A stretch of DNA of 64,000 bases, from the NCBI GenBank assembly GCA_023052935.1, contig CM041298.1:4010063-4074062 (forward strand), given 5' to 3'. The position numbers and the translations under genes were made by a program. Positions 10,112 through 21,479 of the stretch are shown piece by piece. Numbering within the stretch: the stretch's first letter is position 1; every line of letters begins with the position of its first letter. A model generated the notes under the pieces. It made no database searches, was not told where the DNA came from, and saw only the letters and a program-made list of their open reading frames with translations. Source of the stretch: Piezodorus guildinii (lineage: Eukaryota; Arthropoda; Insecta; Hemiptera; Pentatomidae).

Positions 10112-11300
10112 CACAACAATATTAAATTGTACGTATAATAGTCAGTAATAAGTTTATGCCCTATCGTCAATGTACGTTACTTTTTACAGCTTTGTTAATA
10201 ACATAGTATTTCTTCGAAATCTTTAGCTTTATAATGGTATATTATGCGTGTATTTTACTGTTCTAATGTTCAAAAGTTACATTTAAAAAAATGATCTTTT
10301 ATCTTCTATTTATTTATCAAATTCAATCAACTTTTATATCTGTGACGGTCGTGAAAAACTGGATTACTCGAGTTATATTAAAAATGAGTTAACTCCACGT
10401 ATCGATCCCTCAGACCGTCTCCCACGTCGCACAGTGGGCCAAATTAATAATTTAGGTGGACAAAAGTTTGGAATTTTCCAGTGCTTCACTTTTTTAATTA
10501 TTAGTTGGCAAGACCATTAATACTAATATTTCCAGCTATACCGTGTACAAATAAATAGCAAATGAATGAATCATTCTTGTTCACACAAGTGCCTAATAAC
10601 CGGCAGTGGGATTACCTTTATTCGATGGCCATTTATTGTGTTCAAGGTGTATTTAGATCAAAGTATTTTTGCTTTAATTAACAATGGATATTGCTGAGAC
10701 AGGTAAGACATCATATTTCCACACTCGTTTGAGTATATTTTATATTGAATATAAATTGCAATCTCACTTGTACGGTTAATTCAGCAATTTGTAAATGTAT
10801 GCCCTTATTCAATAACGAAAAACAATATAACCCCCACGTTACCCCAAGGATTCGTTTGTAGGATTTGTTTTACTAATCCTTCTAGTCTTTAGATATTACA
10901 AAAAAAATTTGCGATTTTTTGCGTTTTGGGTGATACATACTTTTTTTCAGACACAACACTCCGAATCAAAAGTTTTACAATCTATAATTTCAAGAATTTC
11001 CTAACTGATATAAAATACATCTAATAGCAGATTTCAGCAACTCGGAGCCATAATTAGATTTGTTATATTATTTTTCCCGTATTCTGGGACTTCAAACGTA
11101 AACTATAGGGAAGTTTTATATTTTAGCCAATAAATTTGATATTTGACCAATTCGCGCTTGCCAATCGTGTCAAAAAATTAATTAGTTTTTATAATTTTTT
11201 TCCGTAATCTTTGACTCCTAAGCTTAATATAGACAAGTTTCAGAATTTTGTCCACCTAAATCGGTCATATTGCGTCGTGTTAGATTGGTTAAAGAAATTT
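10112..11300. other. Unclassified, mostly AT-rich intron sequence
   Basis: About 1.2 kb without a defensible frame. A small GC-richer island (GATCCCTCAGACCGTCTCCC near 10405) has no partner seen in the window. Confidence 0.35.
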
Positions 11301-11479
11301 CTTGGTATAAGAAATTTCAGGTGAAAAGAATGCTGTATTTTATAACTCAATTTTAGGTATTACGTAAAGTTTAAGTCGCTCACCTGTAAAATTAAAGATT
11401 TTGACTTAACCACTTATTCACGACCGCCAGATATTTAACCACTTAATAAATTTTAAAAAGATGAAATGGTTAATTTTTT

Positions 11480-11645
11480 TGAATCTACAAAACAAGTGCT
11501 TACAAGGAAAAATATTTAAAATATCGGAATTTAAGCCCTGCCAGACCATTTCAATCAGAATGAAACCTCCATGATATTAAAGCCTATTAAATGTTAAATC
11601 GATAGAGCGAGTTTAATCAAAATCGTTAGAGCCGTTTTCGAGGAA
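11480..11645 (+). repeat. Rep-X internal fragment
   Basis: Carries the block TTTAAGCCCTGCCAGACCAT, then GATAGAGCGAGTTTAATC and GTTAGAGCCGTTTTCGAG, directly upstream of another copy in the same orientation. Confidence 0.75.
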
Positions 11646-11647
11646 AT

Positions 11648-12345
11648 AGTAAAAAATCTGGTGCGGGCAACACACGTTTTTCACTTACCTCCATTTTTAA
11701 AATTAATGAAAGAATTTTCAAAAACAGTTAGAGATAAAAATACGTGAAACTATTAAGGAATTAATGAAATTGAATTTCTATAGAAACTTGTGTTTCATTA
11801 AAAAATCTATTATAATTATTATCTAAAATAATCAGTTAGTTTTATGTTCATTTCATCACTCTCTATTAACTTTTAAAAGCTTGTGTATAAGATAATATTT
11901 TTTCTAAAATCTTTATCTTTCCAACGGAATATCATACATGTATATTACTGTTCTTATGTTCAAAAACGAAAAATTGCATACAAAATATATTTTTTTCAGT
12001 TTTCTCCTTTAGTTGGGTATCGAATTTATTCAATTTATATATTTACCTGTTTTTCATCAGCGTTAACAAGATAATATAGTTATTTTTATAGAATCATGGT
12101 ATAATGTAGCTCTTCTGGTCAGCTCATTTTGATGAAAAAGTTTCTGTAACATCTCGGGCGTATAGTTGTCTTAAATACATTATACACCGATATGTAGAGT
12201 TTAATAAAAATATTCAAGAAAATTGTAAAAAGGTGCAAAATGTATTTTAGGTATTAAGTAGAATTTCTGGTTAGACAATTTCAGTAAAAAAAGCTGGTGT
12301 AACATCTAGGGCGTATAGTTGTCTCAAATATGAAATTTCAATTTC
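11648..12345 (+). repeat. Rep-X copy, plus orientation
   Basis: Starts AATCTGGTGCGGGCAACACA and ends within the ATATGAAATTTCAATTTCGT segment, short of the terminal palindrome. It is followed at 12405 by an inverted copy. Confidence 0.85.
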
Positions 12346-12404
12346 GTACAAATCTTCGTTTTCACGCTAGAATTAGCACAAAAAGTTCGAATTTGGTTTA
12401 TTAC

Positions 12405-13250
12405 TTTCACTTACTATATATAGTAAGGGAAAGTATTGCGATCGTGAAAATTTTCGAATACCAGTTTCCAAAGGAAATACACATTTTAGGGTCCCCTGAG
12501 TCCAAATAAACAAGTCCCGCAAAAAGGTCTGTGTGTGGTAACTCCGGGCAGAAACGAAAAGTCCTATGAAACTGAAATTTCATATTTAAGACAAATATAC
12601 GCCTTATTTTTACAAAACATTTTCATCAAAATGGGTTTACCAGAAGAGCCACTTAACACCATGCATTTTATACCTTTTTTCGATTTTCTCGAAAACGGTT
12701 CCGACGATTTTGATTAAACTCGCTATATCGATGTAAAATGTAATAGGCTTTAACATCATGTAGGTTTCATTCTGATTAAAATAGAATGACAGGGCTTAAA
12801 TGCCGATATTTTAAACTTTCTTTCCCTAAAGTACTAAGTATTTCTTCCCTAAGTATGTAAGTTGTGCGACTTTAAAAAGCAACTAAAGGAGAAAACTGGA
12901 AAAAAAAATGTTTTGTTTTTGAACATAAGAGCAGTAATATACATGTATGGTATACCGTTGGAAAGCTAAAGATTTAAACAAAAATATTATCTAATTTACA
13001 AGAGATTGTAAAAGTTAATAAATAGTGATGAAAGGCCTATAAAACTAAGTGATTGTTTTCGATAATAATATAATAGATTTTTTTTTAATAAAACACATGT
13101 TTCTATTTAAAATCCATTTAATTAATTCTGTAATGGTTTCACTCATTTTTTTTTTTTTTTTTTATCTCTTACTCTACTTGAAAATTCTTTAATCGATTTT
13201 AAAAAAGGGGTCAGTGTAAGTCGTGTGTTGCCCGCACCAGGTTTTTTTTT
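12405..13250 (-). repeat. Rep-X copy, minus orientation, with terminal palindrome
   Basis: Begins with ACTTTCACTTACTATATATA and its near-perfect reverse complement, then GTATTGCGATCGTGAAAATT. It ends GTGTGTTGCCCGCACCAGGT. Confidence 0.85.
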
Positions 13251-13264
13251 TGGCTTACGGCTTG

Positions 13265-14320
13265 GGAAGTGTGTGTGTATGTGTCCGTGTGTAGAAAGTC
13301 TAGTACGAAAATGAAAATTCTTTATAAGATTATAGTAAGACTATATCCCGACATGTTAGAGCATCTTGTTCATCAAAATCATGTGACCGGCAGTGCTACT
13401 TTATACCATGCATTTTTCATCTTTTTACCATTTAAAAATAAAAAAACTAACGATTTATATTAAAACCACTATATACACGAGGATTCTGTTATACTTCAAA
13501 AATTTATTAAAAGTAGTTTTTGTAGTGAAGTGAGAATGGTTGACTTTTTTTCCTCAAAAGTATCTTTAATTGTTTGCGGAAACGGAGGGTCCTATGAAAC
13601 TGAAATTTCATATTTAATACAACTATACGCCCAAGACGAGACAAAACTTTTTTATCCAAATGAGCTTACCAGAAGAGGCACTTTATACCATGCATTTTGC
13701 ACGTTTTTTCGATTTTCTCGAAAACGGTTCCGACGTTTTTTATTAAACTCGCAATATCGATGTAAAATTTAATGGGCTTTAATATCATGTAGGTTTTATT
13801 TGGATAAAAATGGTCTGACAGGGCTTAAATGCCGATATTTTAAATTTTCTTCCCCTAAAGTACCTTTAATTTTGTAGATTCAATAATAATAACTAGATTA
13901 TCTTGTTAACGCTGATGAAAAACACGTAAATATATAAATTGAATAAATTCGATACCCAACTAAAGGAGAAAACAGAAAAAAATATTTTTTTAATGCAATT
14001 TTTCGTTTTTGAACATAAGAGCAGTAATATACATGTATGATATACCGTTGGAAAGCTAAAGATTTTAGAAAAAATATTATCTCATACACAAGCTTTTAAA
14101 AGTTAATATATACTGATGAAATGAACATAAAACTAATTGATTATTTTAGATAATAATATAATAGATTTTTTAATAAAACACATGTTTCTATAGAAATTTC
14201 ATTTAACTAATTCTTTAATGGTTTCACTCATTTTTATCTCTTACTGTACTTGAAAATTCTTTTATCGATTTTAAAAACGGAGGTAAGTGAAAGTCGTGTG
14301 TTGCCCGCACCAGATTTTTT
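13265..14320 (-). repeat. Rep-X copy, minus orientation
   Basis: Starts in the (GT)n portion, lacks the palindrome, has a partly repeated middle (two versions of the 'cat-TTTT-CATCTTTTTACCATT' block near 13410 and 13690) and ends GTGTTGCCCGCACCAGATTT. Confidence 0.8.
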
Positions 14321-14632
14321 TAAAACTAATTTTCAAATCAGAATTCGAACGACAATGAACCCATCCTAAGGTTATTTTTAAAATGGTGTAAGATAATTTC
14401 GATAACTGTTTTTAAATAGTTCAGGATAAACAAAAAATTTGTAAAAAAAGCACATTGATTAATGTTCTGTTTTCTGAAGTCTCTGTTTACAGATCCCGCT
14501 ATAAATAATGGAATCCTTTCTAAGCGAGACGTAGCCTGAAAAAACAAACTCAATATCTCAGTACACCTTTGTCTTTTTCATAATCCCCTTTAAATCAAGG
14601 TTTGATTTTCTGTTTTTTGTACGTTCTGTTAC

Positions 14633-14925
14633 TCGCACGACTTTCACTTACGCAGCTTCTTGGAATCTAATTTAAAGATGACAACCGTTCAAAACTTCCA
14701 GTATATTACAAAAGACTCATTTACATCACTATTATCAGACCTATTTGAACATATGGAATCGAGCTTTGGGGATCTACGAAACCATCTAATTCCTCCCGGA
14801 TCCAGTCCTTACAATCCAAAATCCTTCGAAAAATCCTTAATGCCTCTTATTTCGACACGAATCAACTCCTTCATAATGACCTAAACATCCCATTTGTTGC
14901 AGACATAGCCCGTGATAGATACTTG
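14633..14925 (+). mobile_element. Jockey-like internal fragment inside Rep-X
   Basis: After a Rep-X tip (GCACGACTTTCACTTACGCA), bases 14683-14925 encode pieces of the jockey RT thumb (YYKRLIY-like and the 'WGSTKPSNSS' region: GGGGATCTACGAAACCATCT). No poly(A); Rep-X sequence resumes at TTGAAAATTCTTTAATCGAT. Confidence 0.65.
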
Positions 14926-15013
14926 AAAATTCTTTAATCGATTTTAAAAATGGAGGTAAGTAATATCATTATCTTTAATATCATGCAGGTTTCATTCTGA
15001 TTAAAATAGTCAA

Positions 15014-15150
15014 ATAACAGCACGACTATTTTTCGATTTTTTTTTTAAACTTATCTACTTATATATGAAATATATACTGAGGAAAAATATATTTCATATA
15101 TAAGTAGATAAGTTAAAAAAAAAAAAATCGAAAAATAGTCGTGCTGTTAT
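15014..15150. mobile_element. 137-bp foldback MITE
   Basis: A nearly perfect inverted repeat. The left arm starts ATAACAGCACGACTATTTTT; the right arm ends AAAAATAGTCGTGCTGTTAT. The arms are about 60 bases each and the loop about 15 bases (ACTGAGG). Only the A/T-run length differs between arms. Transposase family unknown. Confidence 0.85.
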
Positions 15151-15284
15151 CTCCTGCAGGTGTTTGTAAATATCTTTCATATATTATATCTATCTATTTA
15201 TTAGGAATAATAAAAATTAAAATTAACAATAAATGGTGAGTTACTACAATTAAAAAATATTTAATGTATCTACTTTATTACCTA

Positions 15285-15334
15285 ATAATAATAATAATAG
15301 GCTTGCCGAACCCGAAGGTTCGATGCCGATAACC
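15285..15334 (-). mobile_element. RTE-like 50-bp 3' tip
   Basis: An (AAT)n run plus AGGCTTGCCGAACCCGAAGG, the last bases of the RTE-like element only: an extremely short 5'-truncated insertion inside Rep-X. Confidence 0.75.
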
Positions 15335-15695
15335 AATTTGATAATCATAAAAAAGGAGAAAATAGATAACAAAATGTTTTATCGAATTTTTATGTTTTCG
15401 AAAATAAAAACAGCAATATAGATATATAATGTATCGTAGGAAAGCTAAAGATTTTAGAAAAAATATTATCTTATACACGAAATTTTAAAAGTTATCAGAA
15501 AGTGATGGAAAGCCGATACAACTAACCGATAGTGGTAGATAATATTACAATAAAATATCTAATAAATCGCATGTTTCTAATGAAAATCAATTTAATTAAT
15601 TCTTTAGCAGTTTATTTTCATCTTTAACTATATCTAAACAGTTTTAAATTAATTATAATAACGGAGGTAAGTGAAAGTTGTGAGTGAGCGCACCA
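15335..15695 (-). repeat. Rep-X fragment, minus orientation
   Basis: Holds the blocks AAAAGGAGAAAATAGATAAC and GTAGGAAAGCTAAAGATTTT; ends GTAAGTGAAAGTTGTGAGTG, a mutated tip. Confidence 0.75.
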
Positions 15696-16672
15696 TATTA
15701 TTTAAAGGATTGAAGAGGTTTTTCTTCATATTTAGAGTCAGAATGAGCTTCAGGAGGGTTGTCTCTACCCCATGATGACTCTAGGAGTAAAATAACAGAA
15801 CAAATAATAATCGACCCACATCAAAGTTTATAATATAATAATATTTATTTGTTTTCTGGGTAATCCCCAAACAAAAGGAGTTGGTCATTACAGTGCATAT
15901 GTTAACAATATCACAAAAGATAAAAACAACTGACGACTGTTTACAGACATTATTAATATAAAATAAATAAAGGATACTTTTCGAAATTACAGACAAAAAT
16001 GTAAAACAGAACAAACGAAAAACCAACAAAAATAAAATAAAATTTGAACAATTGAGGAATTTAACGTAATATGTTAACAAAATATAAATCTTTCAATTTT
16101 ATAACTAATAAAAACTAGGCTAAACAATGTAAAATAATATTATAAGTTAAAGAAAAAGAGTTATAATAAAGAAAAGAAAAAATTGAAAACAAACTTATTT
16201 CGCTTCATTTTTCACAAAACATTAAAAACAACTGAAGCCTGTTTAATGACATTATTAATATAAAATAAACAAAGCATACTTTTTGAAATTACAAACAAAA
16301 ATGTAAAACAGAACAAACGAAAAGCCAACAAAAATAAATTAAAATAAGAAATTTGAACAATTGAAAATCTATTAACAAAATATGAATCCTTCATTTTTTA
16401 TAACCTAATATAAATTAGGCTAAACAATGTAAAATAATATTATAAGTTAAAGAAAAAAAGTAATAACAAAGTAAATAGAAAAAATAAATAAAAGAAAACA
16501 AAGCCTCTGTAAGTGTGACAGGTGAAATGTCCTAACTAGTCAGTGTAACTCCTACCATTATAAATTCATTATCTTTTAAGAGGTTAACTACCCCCCACAT
16601 CAAAGTTTCAAAATGTGGATCAGAGCTCAGTAGACCTGAACCCTACCCACTAGACCGTCCCGCTTAATGCTT
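15696..16672 (-). mobile_element. SINE family A copy split by a 764-bp insertion
   Basis: The body of the SINE is 15696-15829 (minus; GAGGGTTGTCTCTACCCCAT) and its tRNA-like head is 16594-16672 (CCACTAGACCGTCCCGCTT, reverse of the A box). Between them lies an unrelated segment bordered by CCCACATCAAAGTTT at 15815-15829 and 16594-16608. Confidence 0.7.
15830..16593 (-). mobile_element. Unknown 764-bp retroposon-like insert with 15-bp target duplication
   Basis: Flanked by a perfect 15-bp duplication. It contains two roughly 240-bp related halves (about 15945-16160 and 16240-16465; both have CATTATTAATATAAAATAAA and GGCTAAACAATGTAAAATAA). The minus-strand frames 15781-16080 and 16212-16394 read similar hydrophobic strings (FRLFCFTFLSVISKS and FRLFCFTFLFVISKS), which follows from DNA similarity and need not mean coding. 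The left end is A/T-rich, as a 3' tail would be on the minus strand. Confidence 0.65.
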
Positions 16673-16689
16673 TAAGTAAACAGCCAAAA

Positions 16690-17038
16690 TAATTTAGGTC
16701 TCGAATTAGATTTTATTATACCGAGGAATGAATATAATGAACGATACTACGAAACAGAGAAGTCTTTAGAATTTTTAATAGTTGTTTATTACATGAAGTA
16801 TCGCTTTGGAGTTTGATATTTAGTTACCTTTCCCTTTAAGTCGAGGGTAAAGCAAAGCCTGAATTATAGAAGAAGGTCCAAGACAAACAAGTTACAAGAA
16901 GACAAACCGGGGTTTTGGACTCCTTCCAAACGGGAGCTACAATGGCACTGTCCTGGCTTCTGCAACTCCCAACAGATACAGTCTATGTAAAATAAATACA
17001 TATTTATGGGTTTATTTCATAGACTGTATTTCTTAGGA

Positions 17039-17040
<2 letters not shown>
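16690..17040. repeat. Unclassified spacer with a short palindrome
   Basis: Near its right end ATACAGTCTATGTAAAATAA (from 16976) is mirrored by TTATTTCATAGACTGTAT (to 17030), arms of about 20 bases around a 12-base loop. A (TA)n array follows. Confidence 0.55.

Positions 17041-17090
<50 letters not shown>
17041..17090. repeat. (TA)n microsatellite
   Basis: Alternating TA adjoining a Rep-X copy. Confidence 0.95.
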
Positions 17091-17092
<2 letters not shown>

Positions 17093-17732
17093 AGGTTTGG
17101 ACATGAACTGAAATTTCATATTTAAGACTAATATACGCCCGAGGCGTTACAAAACCCTTTTCATCAAAATGAGTTTACCAGAAGAGTCACTTTATTCAAT
17201 GCATTTTGCACCTTTTTTCGATTTTCTCGAAAACGGTTTCGAGGATTTTATCAAACTCGCTATATCGATGTAAAATTTAATGGGCTTTAATATCATGTAG
17301 GTTTTATTTGGATAAAAATGGTCTGACAGGGCTTAAATGCCGAAATATATAAATTGAATAAATTCGATACCCAACTAAAGGAGAAAACAGAAAAAATATT
17401 TTTTTAATGCAATTTTTCGTTTTTGAACATAAGAGCAGTAATATACATGTATGATATACCGTTGGAAAGCTAAAGATTTTAGAAAAAATATCATCTCATA
17501 CACAAGATTTTAAAAGTTAATAGAGAGTGATGAGAAGAAGATAAAACTAACTGATTATTTTAGATAATAATATAATAGATTTTTTAATAAAACACATGTT
17601 TCTATAGAAATTCAATTTGATTAATTCCTTAATAGCTTCACGTATTTTTATCTCTAACTGTATTTGAAAATTCTTTCATTGATTTTAAAAATCGAGGTAA
17701 GTGAAAGTCGTGTGTTGCCCGCACCAGATTTT
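17093..17732 (-). repeat. Rep-X copy, minus orientation, palindrome end replaced by (TA)n
   Basis: From CTGAAATTTCATATTTAAG to GTGTTGCCCGCACCAGATTT. The end that normally carries the palindrome is a (TA)n tract here. Confidence 0.85.
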
Positions 17733-17739
17733 TATCTTT

Positions 17740-17818
17740 CTATTTCAACGTTTCGGTCCAAGGATCCTACCAACAGATTTATAAATTAAAAGATTTAAAT
17801 TTTATTTCACATGGTTAT

Positions 17819-17881
<63 letters not shown>

Positions 17882-18280
17882 GTTATTACATTTAAAATAT
17901 ATCTTATAAATAGTTCCATAATCTATTAATATTTACATGTGATTAGTTATGAAATAATGTATACTCTTTATTATTATTATATTATTTTAGCAGATTATTT
18001 AATTTTTATTAATTTATGTAAGACATTCTAAAGAAAAGGGATGAAAAATAATGTTTTTAATTTGAATTGTTAAAAAAGTCAAAGAAATGAATTACCTCAA
18101 TCTAGCATTGATAAATAGCTGACAAGACTGGTTCAGAATAAGATATTTTAAATTTGACTTAAATATATATATACATTTTTAAATTTAATAGTAAATATGA
18201 AGATTAAGAGAAAAAAAAGTTGATTATCTTTTAATTTAAAAAAACTGATGTTGTTAGGGCTGAAACGTTTTGAGTAAAAA
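17740..18280. repeat. Pair of diverged hammerhead-like motifs facing outward (HH5/HH6)
   Basis: On the minus strand 17746-17776 reads CTGTTGG...GGACCGAAACGTTG. On the plus strand 18245-18266 reads CTGATG...GGGCTGAAACGTT. Both keep GAAACGTT with a possible short stem, but the CTGANGA box is altered. A (TA)n array and AT-rich DNA lie between. Confidence 0.35.
17821..17879. repeat. (TA)n microsatellite
   Basis: Alternating TA, about 29 units. Confidence 0.97.
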
Positions 18281-18489
18281 AACGGATCAAATTTTTACAA
18301 TAAAAAAACTATAATTATAATTAGATTTACTTATTTTCGTTAGTATTTTTCAATGAATATATTTTTTATTTATTTATAGAACAAGATTCTCAGTTCTATG
18401 AAGTATAGCATAGTGTCTTAGCATCGTGTAGGAATCCGTGTTTTTTCCACACACATATATAATAATAAAAAACTCAAAATACAATAATA

Positions 18490-18610
18490 ATAATAATAAA
18501 AAAACTCTTTATTTATTGTGGGACTGGCCCCTTTAGAATAATCATACAAGACAATTAAAATAAAACCTTTAGTCTCTTAGAGTAAAAAAAAAATAATAAT
18601 AAATAAATAA

Positions 18611-18681
<71 letters not shown>

Positions 18682-18775
18682 TATATATTGCAAATAATGT
18701 AATAAGCAGCCTCAAATATTTGACAACCAAAATATTTGACAGACAAAGATTTCATTTAATTAAAAATATAATACT
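18490..18775. repeat. Dispersed repeat Y, copy 1 (with (TA)n inside)
   Basis: AACTCTTTATTTATTGTGGG ... TTAGTCTCTTAGAGTA ... AATAAGCAGCCTCAAATA is repeated, with small changes, at 19195-19385. An (AAT)n run precedes both copies, as at a retroelement tail. A (TA)n array at 18614-18679 interrupts this copy. Confidence 0.7.
18614..18679. repeat. (TA)n microsatellite
   Basis: Alternating TA, about 33 units; produces a spurious YIYI frame. Confidence 0.97.
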
Positions 18776-19107
18776 TAAAAACGGAAACTGGCCAGAGACG
18801 GAACAAAATATGTTCTCTAAATTCAAGATAGACTTACTTAAATTCATTAAAAACATTGACTTAGAATCACTGACTAAAGATGGGCAGTGTTGGTAATTCT
18901 CTTCTGTTGACTAAAATTTTATTTTAAATTATTATTTACTTTGTATTATTTCATTTGAATCATTATTCTGTAATAATTGTTAAACGTAATACTACTTTCA
19001 TATGTAAATTAATGTAATCATATTATCATTCATGTAGTATACCATTAAGATATGGAACATGATGTTATAATAAACGGTCCTTCCTTATGTGGGGTTACCA
19101 TGCAAGG

Positions 19108-19133
<26 letters not shown>
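18776..19133 (+). mobile_element. Non-LTR retrotransposon 3' end (jockey-like) with poly(A)
   Basis: A short in-frame end (NWPETEQNMFSKFKIDLLKF, then a stop at 18892) is followed by a 3' UTR ending AATAAACGGTCC ... CATGCAAGG and a 25-base A-run. The frame end resembles the hydrophilic C-terminus of jockey-type ORF2, but this is tentative. Confidence 0.5.
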
Positions 19134-19186
<53 letters not shown>

Positions 19187-19187
19187 T
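19134..19187. repeat. (TA)n microsatellite after poly(A)
   Basis: Begins directly at the end of a poly(A) tract. Confidence 0.95.
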
Positions 19188-19194
19188 TATAATA

Positions 19195-19385
19195 ATAATA
19201 ATAATAAAAAACTCTTTATTTATTCTGGACTAGTCCCTTTAGAATAATATTACAAGAAAATTAAAATAAAAACTTTAGCCTCTTAGAGTATGAAAACAAA
19301 AAATAAATATTACAAATAATAATAAAAATAATTTAATAAGCAACCTCAAATAATAATATTAACAATTAAATTAGATAATAAACGA
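19195..19385. repeat. Dispersed repeat Y, copy 2
   Basis: AACTCTTTATTTATTCTGGA, CTTTAGCCTCTTAGAGTATG and AATAAGCAACCTCAAATAAT, matching copy 1 without the (TA)n array. Confidence 0.7.
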
Positions 19386-20094
19386 AATAAGAGTTTATTA
19401 TAAATATATGTATATGTATATATATTGTAATGGTATATATTTATTTAAAACTTGATTAAAGCGAGAGAGAGAAACGGAAAATTGTGTGCCCGTAACACGT
19501 TTTTATTAAAAAAGTATTTCTTAGAACAATATGAGATGTTTTTAATATTGAAGATATATCTAATTATGATGTTTCCACACCGGACTCACCCAATATCCAC
19601 AGAGCCAACAACTTCCTAATTGAATTATAGAATGTTTACATTTTGTATTATTGGCCATCTATCTCTCTTCACATCATTTAGTTGAGAACTGGTGTTTGTG
19701 CGGTTAAGTCTACTCTCTGTCCGTTATTATATAAAGAAATTGTTACAGTATTATTTATCGTTTAGTTTACTTTTATTTTTATTTAACAATATATAAGAAA
19801 GTTTCATCTTATAGTGCTTAGTTTATAATTGTGTTGCCACTTAAAAATATTCGGATATTAATATATAAAAAAATCAAGTCTATAATCTATACTTTATATC
19901 AAGTTTCTTAATTTTTTTTCAATCAAAATTATATATGTGTATATTTTTTTAAATATACATACAGGACCCTATAGATTTGAAAGAGTATTATCAATTCGTT
20001 ATTTTTAGGGAATGTATATGCATACCTTATTTATCGATTGAAATTTATATTAATATATTTATTTTCATATTGCTTATGATTTGATACATAATTA

Positions 20095-20164
<70 letters not shown>

Positions 20165-20554
20165 GGTATGTATATGTATATAATTATTAATTATGTATCA
20201 AATCATAAATTATATGATTTAAATTAAATTTCAGACATTTCCCCTTAATGTGCCATATTTATAGTTACATTTATATATATAAATTTAACTCCCATTTAAA
20301 ATACCTTATCCTGAACCATCTTTTTCAGCTGTTTTTAATACTATATTGAGCTAATTCATTAATTTAACTTTTAAAAACAATTCAAATTAAACACTTTTTT
20401 TTTTTAAATACCTTTCCTTATAATGTCTCATATAAATATGCAAAATATATTAGATAACAATTATATAATATTTTATACAATGTTCCATAATTAATTAAAT
20501 GTAAATTTTAATAAATTATTGAACTATGTATAAAATATGTTTTAAATGTGACTA

Positions 20555-20614
<60 letters not shown>

Positions 20615-20819
20615 TGTATAAAATTAAAAATTACATGAAAATAAAAATATTAATTGAAAATTATAAATTTTAATACCTTAATAACGTATCTGTATGCATT
20701 TGTTCCTAAAAATAACTAATGAAAAATACTTTTTCAACCGTATAGACTTAAATCGCATTAATTAATAATTTTAATAAATACCTGTGTAAGGAGACTAACC
20801 ATCAGTGTAGTTGAGATAA
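19386..20819. other. AT-rich intron sequence with two (TA)n arrays
   Basis: No gene seen. (TA)n arrays lie at 20097-20155 and 20559-20609, and flanking words such as ATTATGTATCAAATCATAAA recur as short inverted copies around the first array (20073-20095 and 20186-20208). Confidence 0.5.
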
Positions 20820-21154
20820 ATGAGACTGAACATATTGCAATCAGTTTTGAGCTCGGTGGTGGCCCCCTCAGCCAATGAGGAGACACCTTTCAAATCAAAG
20901 TCAAAATAACTTCCCTAAACACAACTGTCTCTTCACTTAGATTACTCTTGTTCGCTTCGGGTCCGTGTCGAGTGTTAACTGTATTTTGAATGTGTGTATA
21001 ATGTGTTCTAAAAGTGAAAATAATGGTTATTTAAGTTTCTTAATGGATATTTCATTATTTAAATTCGTTTCGAAATCTGGAAGTAGTGCGCTTAAAGAGA
21101 GAAGGCAGGTTGTGGGGAAATCAAAGATGGCCATATTGAATCTTTCAACATAAA
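20820..21154 (+). other. Possible plus-strand non-coding exon with GTAAGA donor
   Basis: A less AT-rich island in the channel intron. It holds CAGCCAATGAGGAGAC (CCAAT-like), GTTCGCTTCGGGTCCGTGTC, then a 62-codon frame (20965-21153) whose stop lies just before AAAG|GTAAGAATT, a good splice donor. It may be the first exon of a nested gene or lncRNA, or chance. The frame resembles nothing known to me. Confidence 0.25.
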
Positions 21155-21479
21155 GGTAAGAATTTAAAATTATGCATGATAATATTTTTTTATTATGAAT
21201 GTACTTCTACATAATTTACACTTTTCTCTAAATGACTATTAAAAATCTTAATGAATATTATTTAAAATATAATCAGTTTATTTGCAATTTCAATAATTTA
21301 ATATTAGTACCATCAGTAAATATTTCTAACTATATTTTATAATTAAATTTATATAGGCTGATATAGTTTCTGTTACTTTCTTTATCTTAATCTAAAATTA
21401 GGTTATAGAAATATTCGGTTATGTATTTTATTGTAAATTTTACACTCGAACATGAAATATTACAGGAAAATGAATAAAA

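Noticed and set aside
15781..16394. Two related hydrophobic minus-strand frames as a possible tandem gene family
   Set aside because: The similarity is explained by a DNA duplication inside a repeat insert; frames are AT-driven, short and lack signal or domain features.
20965..21153. 62-codon plus-strand frame as a protein gene
   Set aside because: No recognised domain and no codon-bias support; kept only as part of a possible non-coding exon.
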